From Flectobacillus rivi (lineage in GTDB: Bacteria > Bacteroidota > Bacteroidia > Cytophagales > Spirosomataceae), in NCBI RefSeq assembly GCF_030056655.1, contig NZ_JASHIE010000005.1, positions 1 through 64,000 of the forward strand: DNA of 64,000 nucleotides, read 5' to 3'. Within the stretch, counting starts at the first letter, position 1, and the number at the start of each line of letters is the position of its first letter. Of the stretch, positions 46,889 through 55,408 are shown in pieces. The notes under the pieces were generated by a model, which made no database searches, was not told where the DNA came from, and worked only from the letters and a program-made list of their open reading frames with translations. A program made the position numbers and the translations under genes.

Positions 46889-47704
46889 TTAAAATGTAAT
46901 TACTTTACCAACTGTCAAAGACGTATTTCCAAGTGATAATTCTGAAGGAGCTGTATAATGCCTAAAACTCCATTCAATGCCAACACGCCAAGAAGATTTT
47001 CGTTTAGGATGCTTGGCATTAGCACATTCCTTTTCTCCAAAATACAAGGTAGCTCGATTAGTATAAAAGAAATATTTGTGGATACCCCCAACGTATATGT
47101 AGTCGCCCAAGTACTTCCATAACTCTTCCTTGAAGTAAGCGTCGTGTGCGTATCCCGAACGCCCCAGTACACTGATTAAAGGCATCATAAAAAAGTTTCG
47201 GAATTGTACTTTTCTATGAAAGATACGCATTGATTTCCAATAACTTAAGGCTACTCCAGCTCTCAAGCCAGCATCTACCGATACCTCATTATTTCCATAT
47301 CCAAGGTTATAAATATCCGAAAATCTTGCAGCAATATTGAGCCCAGTAAACCCTCCTAAATACAAATGAGTATTAGGTGAATGAAGCATATCATACTGCT
47401 TGGCAAAGTAAATATTGAGTTCTCCTGTTGCGACTTTTAGGGTATTTGGTCGAGAAGGAACTCCTAAAGACATTGTGGATAACAATGTGGATAACTTTTG
47501 GTTTTTTTGATGTTGTTGTTGAAATTCTAGCCCAATAGCATACAAATCATACCTTAGTGGGCTAATAAAGTCATCTCTAAATGACGTTGAACCTATTTTT
47601 CCAGTAAAAGTCCGATAGGTTGTTGATAACGCACTATCAACTTTTGATTGTGCATAACTCATTGATGATACTGCTAATAAACAATAAAAGGTAAATGGTC
47701 TCAT
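46889..47704 (-). CDS. hypothetical exported protein, possible outer-membrane beta barrel
   Basis: The 271 residues begin with a signal peptide (MRPFTFYCLLAVSSMSYAQ). The rest alternates aromatic and glycine-rich strands (HLYLGGFTGLNIAARF, GIEWSFRHYTAP) and ends in ..TVGKVITF with a terminal Phe, as in outer-membrane barrels. I do not recognise a family. The partner S41 gene starts 6 bp downstream. Two DnaA boxes 12 bp apart (47474, 47486) lie in its coding sequence. Confidence 0.55.
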   Translation of the reverse strand: MRPFTFYCLLAVSSMSYAQSKVDSALSTTYRTFTGKIGSTSFRDDFISPLRYDLYAIGLEFQQQHQKNQKLSTLLSTMSLGVPSRPNTLKVATGELNIYFAKQYDMLHSPNTHLYLGGFTGLNIAARFSDIYNLGYGNNEVSVDAGLRAGVALSYWKSMRIFHRKVQFRNFFMMPLISVLGRSGYAHDAYFKEELWKYLGDYIYVGGIHKYFFYTNRATLYFGEKECANAKHPKRKSSWRVGIEWSFRHYTAPSELSLGNTSLTVGKVITF

Positions 47705-47791
47705 CCAATATTGTAAGTAATAAGAAAGAATTGTTAAATCGGGTGATTAGAGTATTTAGGAAAGCAATTAAGATAGGTTTGTTTTACAAAT

Positions 47792-47872
47792 AAAAAAGGA
47801 ATACTTCGGATTTGCTAATAATCTGACCTGATGATGTCAAACTTTGTATAGCAAATCAAAAATATTCCTTTT
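47792..47872. terminator. two-part stem-loop, probable terminator of the DsbA-family gene
   Basis: The outer arms AAAAGGAATA/TATTCCTTTT and the inner arms GATTTGCTA/TAGCAAATC enclose a 31-nt loop. The T-run faces the minus strand. Confidence 0.55.
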
Positions 47873-47925
47873 ATAAAGATTATTAAACGCTTATGTCAAA
47901 TTGGATATTATTAAGGTGGGATTAA

Positions 47926-48627
47926 TTAGCATTCACCTGTTTCTATATCGCAGCTATTACTCTCCGCTTGAACTGTAATTCCTTCTTCTTGCATGATTTG
48001 TTGGAATACTTGTTCAAACACATCACTTGGCTGAGCTCCTGATAGCGCATACTTTTTATTAAAAATGTAAAAAGGAACGCCTCCTACACCATGTTGTCTG
48101 AAATAGTGCATTTCTTCTTTTACACTATCGGTAGCTTCATCAGAGTTAAAAAGCGCTAACGTTTTATCTTCTGACCAACCTATTTGCCCTAGTATCTTGA
48201 TTAACTCTTCCTTTTTACTCAAGTCGACACGGTCGATAAAATAAGCTTTCAGAAAAAGTTCTTTTAGCTCGGCTTGCTTGCCTTCCATAGCAGCAATTGT
48301 CAGGAAGCGATGCAAATGGAATGTATTGATCGCTTTTGGCAAAGCTTCAAACTCAAAATCTAGTCCTACGGATTTACCTGCATTTTCGACTTGTGTAAAT
48401 TTTTGTAAATAGCCATCCCCAAAGCGATTTTCTGCGTATGTATTGAAGTCAACCCCTTCGTTCGGAATAGAGGGATCTAACTGAAAAGGGTGATAGATAA
48501 TTTGCACATTATCAGAAATTTGTGTATTTTCAATAGCCTGTTCAATTCTACGTTTTCCGATGTAACACCATGGGCAAGCTACATCTGATACTACATCTAT
48601 ACGGATTTTCGATTTTTCTTGATTCAT
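47926..48627 (-). CDS. DsbA-family oxidoreductase (FrnE-like)
   Basis: The 233-residue protein is a thioredoxin-fold, DsbA-type oxidoreductase with active-site CPWC (Cys18-Cys21) and the cis-proline loop GVGGVPFYIFN. It lacks a signal peptide and so acts in the cytoplasm, as FrnE-like proteins do. The C-terminus (NSCDIETGEC) carries two extra cysteines that could be redox active. It is transcribed alone. Confidence 0.9.
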   Translation of the reverse strand: MNQEKSKIRIDVVSDVACPWCYIGKRRIEQAIENTQISDNVQIIYHPFQLDPSIPNEGVDFNTYAENRFGDGYLQKFTQVENAGKSVGLDFEFEALPKAINTFHLHRFLTIAAMEGKQAELKELFLKAYFIDRVDLSKKEELIKILGQIGWSEDKTLALFNSDEATDSVKEEMHYFRQHGVGGVPFYIFNKKYALSGAQPSDVFEQVFQQIMQEEGITVQAESNSCDIETGEC

Positions 48628-48810
48628 TTTCTTGAATTTTATTTATTATCAAAACACCTATCGCTCTCATTAAATTCCTATTCCTGTTTTTTGCTAATAA
48701 TTCTTTTTTGAAACAATCTAATAGTCAAATAGTTATAAAAATTGTTTAGTCTGTTTGTTATATTTCAAATGTGATTATGCACTCCGTAATCACTCTAAAT
48801 TTTGAGAATT

Positions 48811-49398
48811 ATGAGGAAAGTTTATTTCATCGCTATCACTGCTATGTTTATTTTGAGTGCGTGCAATCGCCACAACTTTCAAATTGGTACGGCTTGTCAT
48901 CGAGAAATTGAGGATGAGGTTTTCAAACCAAACTATGAATCTTTTACCTGTATCGAAAAACAGCTCACCATTGTCGATACCACCTATCGGTTTGATGCTG
49001 TAATTGATGAGATTGATACTCAAATGCGACTCAGAGGGTATCAAGACACTAAAGAGCGTCCTAACTTGATTGTATTTTACGCACTTTTTCCAACAGAAGT
49101 CAATTTGTCAGTTCTTCAGCGTTCGTTTAGGGGTTTGGGAAAAGAAAATATGAGCGAAGAACTCAAGCGAATTAAACTTAGAAAAGGAACCTTATTATTG
49201 CAATTTGTCGAAAATGATTCCAATCGCCCAATTTGGATGGGCTATGCTGCGGGTATTGCAGAAGAGAAAACCAATGATATAGATGAAAAATCGCTTCGTT
49301 CGGCAACAAGACAAATTTTTGATAACTATAAGATTTTCGCAAAAAACTATTTGACCAATCAGCCTGTTACTGCAATGGTACTGGCACCTAGCAAATAA
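48811..49398 (+). CDS. DUF4136 family lipoprotein (first paralogue)
   Basis: I use ATG 48811 (MRKVYFIAITAMF), 195 residues, instead of a TTG three codons upstream. The signal ends in the lipobox ILSAC. The mature part contains the DUF4136 pattern: AVIDEIDTQMRLRGYQDT, RPNLIVFYALF, LLLQFVENDSNRPIWMGYAAG and a final SLRSATRQIFDNYK. Function is unknown; such proteins sit in the envelope of Bacteroidota. A second member lies 331 bp downstream. Confidence 0.8.
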   Translation: MRKVYFIAITAMFILSACNRHNFQIGTACHREIEDEVFKPNYESFTCIEKQLTIVDTTYRFDAVIDEIDTQMRLRGYQDTKERPNLIVFYALFPTEVNLSVLQRSFRGLGKENMSEELKRIKLRKGTLLLQFVENDSNRPIWMGYAAGIAEEKTNDIDEKSLRSATRQIFDNYKIFAKNYLTNQPVTAMVLAPSK

Positions 49399-49729
49399 TG
49401 GTCAAGCTTCAGCAAATGGATTTTAGTCTTCACTGGTGATTTATATATCGTTTTAAGTATAAGAATATTGGCGTCTTGGTTTTGGCAAAAAATCGTTTTG
49501 CACAGACTACGACGCCTTTTTATATTGTCCACAATACGATAATAGATAAATTATAGAGTAATAGCTTTTAGGAATTCATACTTCTAAAAATTTAATATTA
49601 AATAATTGTTAAATTTTTGTAATATTATCATTAAGTCATGGTGGTAAAAAGGTGTTTTAAGCACTGAAGCCGATACCTCCTTTGGTATATGACAGTAATG
49701 AAATGTTGGACCATTAACCCAATAGCAAA
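49399..49729. other. intergenic region between the DUF4136 genes
   Basis: It holds a terminator-like stem-loop at 49470-49523 (GGCGTC...GACGCCTTTTTAT with inner paired segments) and an imperfect palindrome GATACC-TCCTTTGGTAT near 49670-49687. I see no gene or clear promoter. Confidence 0.45.
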
Positions 49730-50272
49730 ATGAAACAATTATTCTATTTATTACTACTTGCGACAGTAATCATGTCATGTAGCAATCAGAAATTTGCTGT
49801 TCGTGCTAATAATGATCATTTGATGGTAAATACTCTCAATCAGACTTATCAGATTGTTATTGGGCAAAGTGAAGCAAAATTGTCAGAAGAAACCGAACGT
49901 GCTATTCAGGATGAAGTCGAAAATCAAATGGAGGCTCGAGGTTTTGTCCGTACAAGCAAATCTCCTGATATCGTAGTTGTATGCTCAGTTTTCGAAACCA
50001 AATTAAAAATTAAAGACAGTCGTAAGTTAGAGGAAGATAAATCGGAGTATACCACTCGTAGAATAACACTCAACGGCGGAACTTTAATGATTCAAATGAT
50101 TGACGAAAACTTGAATAAATCCGTTTGGCTGGGTATGGCATCTGGTTTTATCAAACCCAATAAGTCGATAGAGGAACGTGAATTAAAAGCAATTACTCGC
50201 AGTATATTTGATGAATACAAATTAGTAGCTTATGGATATATGCCTAAGCAAGAAATGACAGCTACTCGTTAG
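49730..50272 (+). CDS. DUF4136 family lipoprotein (second paralogue)
   Basis: The 180-residue protein has a lipoprotein signal (VIMSCSNQKF) and follows the plan of the preceding DUF4136 gene: AIQDEVENQMEARGFVRT, SPDIVVVCSVF, TLMIQMIDENLNKSVWLGMASG and a final ITRSIFDEYK. It is clearly paralogous but diverged, so the duplication is old. Function unknown. Confidence 0.8.
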   Translation: MKQLFYLLLLATVIMSCSNQKFAVRANNDHLMVNTLNQTYQIVIGQSEAKLSEETERAIQDEVENQMEARGFVRTSKSPDIVVVCSVFETKLKIKDSRKLEEDKSEYTTRRITLNGGTLMIQMIDENLNKSVWLGMASGFIKPNKSIEERELKAITRSIFDEYKLVAYGYMPKQEMTATR

Positions 50273-50341
50273 TTTTTAAACTATAAAGTAAAACATGAGT
50301 CATCCCGAATTTTTAGGATTGGGATTATTCTCCAAGTTTTT

Positions 50342-50385
50342 ATCAAAAAAGGTGTCGAAAAATATTTTTCGACACCTTTTTTGAT
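50342..50385. terminator. perfect stem-loop of element A, bidirectional terminator
   Basis: The 44-bp palindrome has 22-bp arms, beginning ATCAAAAAAGGTGTCGAAAA. It ends with T runs on both strands and can terminate both flanking genes. Confidence 0.8.
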
Positions 50386-50423
50386 GCTACTATGCTAGAT
50401 ATGACTTGGCTTAAGACGCAATC

Positions 50424-50468
50424 ATTCCATCAGTAGAGACGCAATCATTGCGTCTCTACTGATGGAAT
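50424..50468. repeat. perfect 45-bp palindrome
   Basis: Two exact 22-bp arms around a single C. The core reads GAGACGCAATCATTGCGTCTC. A direct partial copy, GACGCAATCATTCC, precedes it at about 50415. Confidence 0.85.
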
Positions 50469-50555
50469 ATAAATTTTAAATTAATCACTCATTCATTCAA
50501 TCGCTAAATCACTAAATTAGGAACGACTCATGTTTGGCTAAACCGAAATATCTCT

Positions 50556-51068
50556 TTACCTCGTCAAGCTTTCAATCAAATGATGATGCTGAGGAAAAAT
50601 TGCTTGCAAACTAGCACGCTCGGCTAGTTCGAATCCTTCAAAATCAAAACCTGGCGCTACCGTACAACCAACCAATGAATAAGCCGAGTCTTTCTGTGGC
50701 TTTGATGCAAACCAATATCCTGCTGGAACTACCGCCTGAAATACTTGTCCTTCGTCGGGATTATTACCCAAATGAATAATGTCGAGTTGACCATCTGGAC
50801 TAATCATAAATACATCAAGAGCACCACCTGCATAAAAATGCCACATCTCGTCAGCTTCTATCCTATGGAAAGCAGAGAAATGATGATTTTCTAGTAAAAA
50901 ATAAATACCTGTCGAGAAAACTCTTTTTCCTTTAAATCTTTCTGGTAAAGCTTCCTGAGGAATACTTTCTGTTGAACGATAAGTTTCGGCAAAATATCCG
51001 CCTTCAGGATGTTCTAGCATCTCAAACTTCTCAACCCAATACTGGGCATTTTTTATAATTAGACTCAT
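50556..51068 (-). CDS. cupin-fold protein of the DUF985 (Cupin_5) family
   Basis: The 170-residue protein (ATG 51068, MSLIIKNAQYWVEKF) has the family blocks HPEGGYFAETYRS, STGIYFLLE, SAFHRIEADEMWHFYAG and VPAGYWFASKP, then VAPGFDFEGFELA. It is a small metal-binding beta barrel of unknown substrate. No signal peptide. Element A lies just downstream of its stop. Confidence 0.88.
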   Translation of the reverse strand: MSLIIKNAQYWVEKFEMLEHPEGGYFAETYRSTESIPQEALPERFKGKRVFSTGIYFLLENHHFSAFHRIEADEMWHFYAGGALDVFMISPDGQLDIIHLGNNPDEGQVFQAVVPAGYWFASKPQKDSAYSLVGCTVAPGFDFEGFELAERASLQAIFPQHHHLIESLTR

Positions 51069-51397
51069 TGACAATGATATTTTGGATAAAAGAAGGCATA
51101 ATTTAATAAGAAAGCTTTTATTTGTATTCGGTTAGCAATCAAATGGTTGATTCCTAAAAATACTTTTATCAGAAATGATAAATTACTAACTCTCAAAAAC
51201 AGCTTCTAGGCTAACATTTCTGGAAAATGAAAATTCCTTGCTACAAAAAAAATCATATTTTTTTAATTCTCATGCAACATTAGCATAGCCAAATGTTTCA
51301 TTAGCATGAAATTCAGTTAATTGTTATTCGCAAATAAGCCTCTAAAGACTATCGAAGATTGACGATTAACCAACCAACTAAGTTTATTCACGAATAA
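51069..51397. other. intergenic region upstream of the ECF sigma factor
   Basis: The spacer between divergent genes contains two direct copies of CATTAGCAT at 51278-51286 and 51299-51307, 21 bp apart (two helical turns). Nothing else is recognised. Confidence 0.4.
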
Positions 51398-51445
51398 CAA
51401 TTTAATACACTGGAACAAACGCTATACATAGACAGAAATGTTCAT

Positions 51446-51955
51446 TTGGTTGAGGCTTGTCGCAGGGGCGAACGCAAGGCTCAGTATGAGATTTATCGTC
51501 TCTACTCAAAGTCTATGTTCAATGTGGCTGTCCGAATACTGAATCATGTCGGCGAGGCCGAAGATGTACTGCAAGAGGCATTTTTGGACGCATTTATCAA
51601 AATTCATGAGTTTCGTCAAACAAGTACCTTTGGCGCTTGGCTCAAACAAATTGTAATCAATCGGGCTCTCAATCAGCTCAGGCAGCGTAAAGTTGCTTTT
51701 CAGGACATCGATGGTGTGCCTGATGATTTTGAGGACGAGCAATTTGATGACGAGGAAATAGAATGGGAAGTAACTAAGGTGCAGCGCGCGATGCATCAAC
51801 TTCCCGATGGCTTTAGAACAGTCCTAAGCTTGTATCTTTTTGAAGGATACGACCATGAAGAAATTGCGGAAATTTTGCAAGTAGCAGAATCCACTTCAAG
51901 AACTCAGTATATAAGAGCCAAAAAACGTTTATTAGAAATACTTAAAAAGGCATAA
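51446..51955 (+). CDS. ECF-type RNA polymerase sigma factor
   Basis: The sigma-70 family ECF protein has region 2 (KAQYEIYRLYSKSMFNVAVRI, then EAEDVLQEAFLDAF) and region 4 with the helix-turn-helix FEGYDHEEIAEILQVAESTSR. The start is uncertain. TTG 51446 gives 169 residues, but the frame stays open back to 51398 and reads NTLEQTLYIDRNVHLVEAC, which looks like true coding sequence, so translation may begin at a non-ATG codon (for example CTG 51410). It is followed 44 bp later by a likely anti-sigma factor gene. Confidence 0.88.
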   Translation: MVEACRRGERKAQYEIYRLYSKSMFNVAVRILNHVGEAEDVLQEAFLDAFIKIHEFRQTSTFGAWLKQIVINRALNQLRQRKVAFQDIDGVPDDFEDEQFDDEEIEWEVTKVQRAMHQLPDGFRTVLSLYLFEGYDHEEIAEILQVAESTSRTQYIRAKKRLLEILKKA

Positions 51956-51999
51956 TTGATTGTCGATTTTATTTTCAACAAAAGATATGTCATAGTCTT

Positions 52000-52599
52000 A
52001 TGAATCAGTCAAAAAAAGCATCAAATCGTTTAGAAAGGTTTGTTAGAGACCATCGAGATGAATTTGAAAATCTTGAGCCATCATTGGATTTGTGGGAAAA
52101 ATTAGAAGCTAAATTACCTAACGATACCACATTGGTTCAACCAGTAGAGAAAAATACCATTATTCCATTTTTTCCTAAGATTCAGCGTTATTGGCGCGTT
52201 GCTGCTAGTGTGGCTGTAATTATCGGAGCATTAGGGTTATGGTATGCCAATCAACCTTCGAGCAATTCGGACATAATCGTGAGTCAAGTTGGCGATCAGT
52301 ACAAACAACAAATGGTACATTACGCTAGCTTAATAGAAACAAAGAGGGATGAAATCCGACAAATTGCCGATAATGAACCTGCTTTGTATCAAGAATTTTC
52401 ATCAGAAATCGAACGTCTCAACAAAGACTATCAAAGCTTGAAGGCGGAACTGCCCCAAACGCCCAATCAAGAAGAGTTAGTAAAAGCTATGATTCAAAAT
52501 TTACAATTACAATTAGATATTTTGAATCAACAATTATCAATCATTCAACGTGTAAAAGAAGCAAAACAAGGCCATGGAAAAAGTATGCAAACTATTTAA
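52000..52599 (+). CDS. probable anti-sigma factor, single-pass membrane protein
   Basis: The 199-residue protein has a cytoplasmic N-terminus (about 1-65), one membrane segment (VAASVAVIIGALGLWYA) and an extracytoplasmic coiled coil rich in E, Q and L. Size, topology and place after an ECF gene suggest that it sequesters the sigma factor. No zinc-binding HxxxCxxC is present, so this is inferred from context. Its 3' end overlaps the next gene by 26 bp. Confidence 0.6.
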   Translation: MNQSKKASNRLERFVRDHRDEFENLEPSLDLWEKLEAKLPNDTTLVQPVEKNTIIPFFPKIQRYWRVAASVAVIIGALGLWYANQPSSNSDIIVSQVGDQYKQQMVHYASLIETKRDEIRQIADNEPALYQEFSSEIERLNKDYQSLKAELPQTPNQEELVKAMIQNLQLQLDILNQQLSIIQRVKEAKQGHGKSMQTI

Positions 52600-53806
52600 G
52601 GTAGTGGTTGTTATGTACGGGGTGTTGATTATATCCCCGAGTATGGCACAGCAAATGCGAGTTACGGCCTCTGCTAATGGCAATGTATATGCCAGCAATA
52701 AAAATAGTAGAACTATTACCGTAACTGTTAATTCTAATAACAATACAACAGTTAGTTGCCAGGAGGCAGCCTCAGTCGAAAAAGGAGAATCTGTAGCTTT
52801 GGTCGAAAAAAAGAAGTTGATTACCAAGGTATATTCCGTTGAACCGAAGGATTTATTACAAATTAATAATCAGCACGGTCACGTAAATGTTGAGCTATGG
52901 AATCGTAATGAAATAAAAATAGAAATCAATATCGTAGGACACGGCAGTACTGAAGAAAAAGCACAAGCGTATGTAGATGGAGTAGATATTGCAGAGGCTC
53001 GAGTAAGAAACAAAATAACCTTGCGTACAAATATCAGCTCTGAAAATGGTGGTGACTGGTGGGATAAGTTATCATTTAAGAGTAGTAGCAAAGATTCTGA
53101 CAACGAGAAACAAGGCGTAGAAGTCAACTATCAGGTATATATGCCAAAGAGTAATCCTCTTATGGTGTCGAATAGATACGGCAATACAAACGTTCCTGAG
53201 TTTTCAGCTCCTTTGTCAATCGTTACTTCTTATGGAAACTTTGTAAGTGACCGCCTTTCTGGCAATGAAAAAAGTATCAATGTCCAGTATGGTAAAGCTA
53301 ATATTAAGCAATTAGACGAAGCAGAATTGAAAATATCTTATTCAAAATTGAATATTGATAAAGCTAACATTATCAAACTCGCCAATATGTTTGGTTCTGT
53401 AATGCTTGATCAAGTCAATACCATTGAGGGAAATCTTCAGTATTCTAACGGAAAAATCGGTACGATTAAAGAAAATGGCAAAATTTACATTAGCTATTCA
53501 GATGGATTAGAGCTTCGTGAATTACCAAATTCGTTGAAGTCCCTAGATTTGAAATGTAATTATACGACTGTAAAATTACCTGTGACTTCAGACTGTAATG
53601 CAGACTTTGATGTTACGGTGAATTATGCCAACTTCAAATATCCATCAGATAAGTGTACACTTACTGTGAATCCTGACGAAGAAAATGCCCAAAAACGAAT
53701 GGGATTCATCCCTCAAAAGAATTATAAAGGTAAAATCGGTAAAGGTACAGGAACCAAAATCGTCATTCACTCAAATTATGGTGGCGTAAAGTTTTTGGAG
53801 AAATAG
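52574..53806 (+). CDS. exported DUF4097-like beta-repeat protein
   Basis: The 410-residue protein has a signal peptide (about 1-25, ending SMAQ) and then a long series of short beta strands: INNQHGHVNVELWNRNEIKIE, SNRYGNTNVPEF, TSYGNFVSD, QYGKANIKQL, SYSKLNIDKA. This pattern fits DUF4097-type right-handed beta-helix or adhesin-like domains. It overlaps the anti-sigma gene and is probably part of the same stress-response operon; its surface function is unknown. Confidence 0.7.
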   Translation: MEKVCKLFKVVVVMYGVLIISPSMAQQMRVTASANGNVYASNKNSRTITVTVNSNNNTTVSCQEAASVEKGESVALVEKKKLITKVYSVEPKDLLQINNQHGHVNVELWNRNEIKIEINIVGHGSTEEKAQAYVDGVDIAEARVRNKITLRTNISSENGGDWWDKLSFKSSSKDSDNEKQGVEVNYQVYMPKSNPLMVSNRYGNTNVPEFSAPLSIVTSYGNFVSDRLSGNEKSINVQYGKANIKQLDEAELKISYSKLNIDKANIIKLANMFGSVMLDQVNTIEGNLQYSNGKIGTIKENGKIYISYSDGLELRELPNSLKSLDLKCNYTTVKLPVTSDCNADFDVTVNYANFKYPSDKCTLTVNPDEENAQKRMGFIPQKNYKGKIGKGTGTKIVIHSNYGGVKFLEK

Positions 53807-53835
53807 TAAACGCTCAAAATATATTTTACTAATAT

Positions 53836-53904
53836 AAAAGCTGTATGCGACAGGAGACAAGATATAAGCTCGGAGGTATATCTTACTCGAAGCATACAGC
53901 TTTT
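53836..53904. terminator. bidirectional terminator between the DUF4097-like gene and recF
   Basis: AAAAGCTGTATGC pairs with GCATACAGCTTTT, and an inner GATATA/TATATC hairpin sits in the loop. Confidence 0.75.
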
Positions 53905-54999
53905 TTATTTTCCTTGAGTCACATCAAAATAACACACTTCTACAGTCAAATGACTCAATAACTGTTGCGTTCTTTCGGGGCGCGCATCTGTCAAAAAAAC
54001 CTGTTGGAAGGTACCATCTACCATCATGTTTATTAACTGTTGAATACGCCTGTCATCAAGTTTATCAAAAATATCATCGAGTAATAATATCGGCTGAAAA
54101 CCCTTTTCAAGTGCTAAAATCTCAAATTGGGCTAATTTTAGCGCAATTACATAGGATTTTTGCTGTCCTTGCGAACCGTATTTTTTGAGAGGAAAGGCAC
54201 TTATCTCAAAGGTAAAATCATCTTTATGAATCCCAAAAGTTGTACGCTGTGCAGCTAAATCCCTAGGTCGATTTTTGGTGAAATCATATCTAAAAGTATC
54301 GGCATTCACTTCTGTTTCATAAATAAGCTTTACCTCTTCTCTACTTTCTGACAGATTTGCATAGTGTTTTTGGAAGATTGGGGTAAATTTTGACAAAAAC
54401 TCCGTTCTTTTTTTCTGTAAAATTATCCCGTATTCAATAATTGGGTCAGAATAAATATCTAGTAAATCAGCGTCAAAATAATTTTTTTCAGCAAATTGCT
54501 TTAAAAGAGCATTTCGTTGAAGTAATACCTTATTGTATTGAATTAAGGTTTCGAGATAATCACGGTCAATTTGTGAAATCACACCATCAAAAAACTTTCT
54601 ACGCTCTTCGCTCCCATCTCTTACGATATCGGTATCATTGGGTGAAATCAATACCACAGGATAAAGCCCGATATGCTCTGAAATTTTTTCATAAGGCTTT
54701 TTATCATGTAGTACAGCCTTTTTTTGTCCTTTTTGAAAAGAACAGGTAATTTGAGCATCCCCTTTGGGTCCCTCTACAAAAGTGCCATCAATCATCATAA
54801 AGTCAGCCTCATGAGTAACACACAGGGCATCTTGCGAGCTAATGGAGCTTTTGGTTAAAGCCAAAAAGTAAATGGCATCTAGCAGGTTGGTTTTGCCACT
54901 GCCATTTTCACCCACAATACAGTTTACACGATTAGTAAACTTAAAATCGCCAAAGTCATAGCTTTTAAAGTTTGTTAAACTGATGCGTTGTAAATACAT
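53905..54999 (-). CDS. recF: DNA replication and repair protein RecF
   Basis: RecF guides RecOR to single-strand/double-strand junctions in gap repair. I use ATG 54999 (MYLQRISLTNFKSY), 364 residues. Walker A GENGSGKTN is at 30-38, the SMC-like signature KYGSQGQQKS and Walker B LLLDDIFDKLDD follow. recO and recJ are also in the window, while dnaA and dnaN, frequent recF neighbours elsewhere, are absent. Confidence 0.95.
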   Translation of the reverse strand: MYLQRISLTNFKSYDFGDFKFTNRVNCIVGENGSGKTNLLDAIYFLALTKSSISSQDALCVTHEADFMMIDGTFVEGPKGDAQITCSFQKGQKKAVLHDKKPYEKISEHIGLYPVVLISPNDTDIVRDGSEERRKFFDGVISQIDRDYLETLIQYNKVLLQRNALLKQFAEKNYFDADLLDIYSDPIIEYGIILQKKRTEFLSKFTPIFQKHYANLSESREEVKLIYETEVNADTFRYDFTKNRPRDLAAQRTTFGIHKDDFTFEISAFPLKKYGSQGQQKSYVIALKLAQFEILALEKGFQPILLLDDIFDKLDDRRIQQLINMMVDGTFQQVFLTDARPERTQQLLSHLTVEVCYFDVTQGK

Positions 55000-55408
55000 A
55001 TTTGGATGAGTAAGAAAGCTTAGGTAATTGACTTTATTAAATGAGCAAAATGCCAAAGGCATAGTGCTTGAGGCGAAATAATATCTAACAGATAGCCGAT
55101 AATCTATATCCCAAAGCGATTAAGATAAGCTATTTAGTTCTGATGCCTGTCAGATAAATAGTTAAGAAACTTGTTTATAACTAATAATCAAGAGTCTATT
55201 GTGATATTTTTTTGGTCGGTTCTTGGTTTTGTACTAATTTCGCATTGCAAATTAACGCCTGTTTCGGGGGATTACAAAATCCTATGTGGCCCACAATGGG
55301 ATAGCAGTTCCAGGTGAGCAAGAGCGAATAAGACGTTTATTTTATTCCCTCATTTACTTAATCGTAAGATTCAACGCAAGTTAATCACTCATTCACTCAT
55401 TTTGAAAA
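55000..55408. other. intergenic region with the pdhA promoter and long leader
   Basis: A -33 TTTG (55211-55214) and -7 TAATTTCG (55235-55242, one mismatch to TAnnTTTG) are 20 nt apart. The inferred leader (about 55249-55408, 160 nt) contains GGGGATTACAAAATCCT and GCCCACAATGGG segments that may fold. I could not assign it to a known riboswitch class. Confidence 0.45.
55211..55242 (+). promoter_or_regulatory. candidate promoter of pdhA
   Basis: TTTG and TAATTTCG are spaced by 20 nt, near the Bacteroidota consensus. The start codon is about 167 nt further on. Confidence 0.5.

Larger units (their letters stand above)
50291..50535 (+). mobile_element. MITE-like palindromic element, copy A
   Basis: Element ends are AAACATGAGTCATCCCGAAT (from 50291) and an inverted partner ending at 50535; 19 of 22 terminal positions pair. 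Inside are an A/T-flanked stem-loop (50342-50385), ATGCTAGATATGACTTGG, GACGCAATCATT, and a perfect palindrome (50424-50468) that copy B lacks. It has no reading frame, lies between the convergent DUF4136 and cupin genes, and matches copy B at 39257-39457 over most of its length in the opposite orientation. I could not identify a target-site duplication. Confidence 0.7.

Noticed and set aside
47474..47494. two DnaA boxes as an ancillary origin or regulatory site
   Set aside because: They are inside the coding sequence of the putative barrel gene and simply encode the repeated LST/LST residues; only two are present.
54999..55062. longer RecF start at 55062
   Set aside because: RecF normally begins MYLxxIxLxNF; the 21 extra residues are unlike the family.
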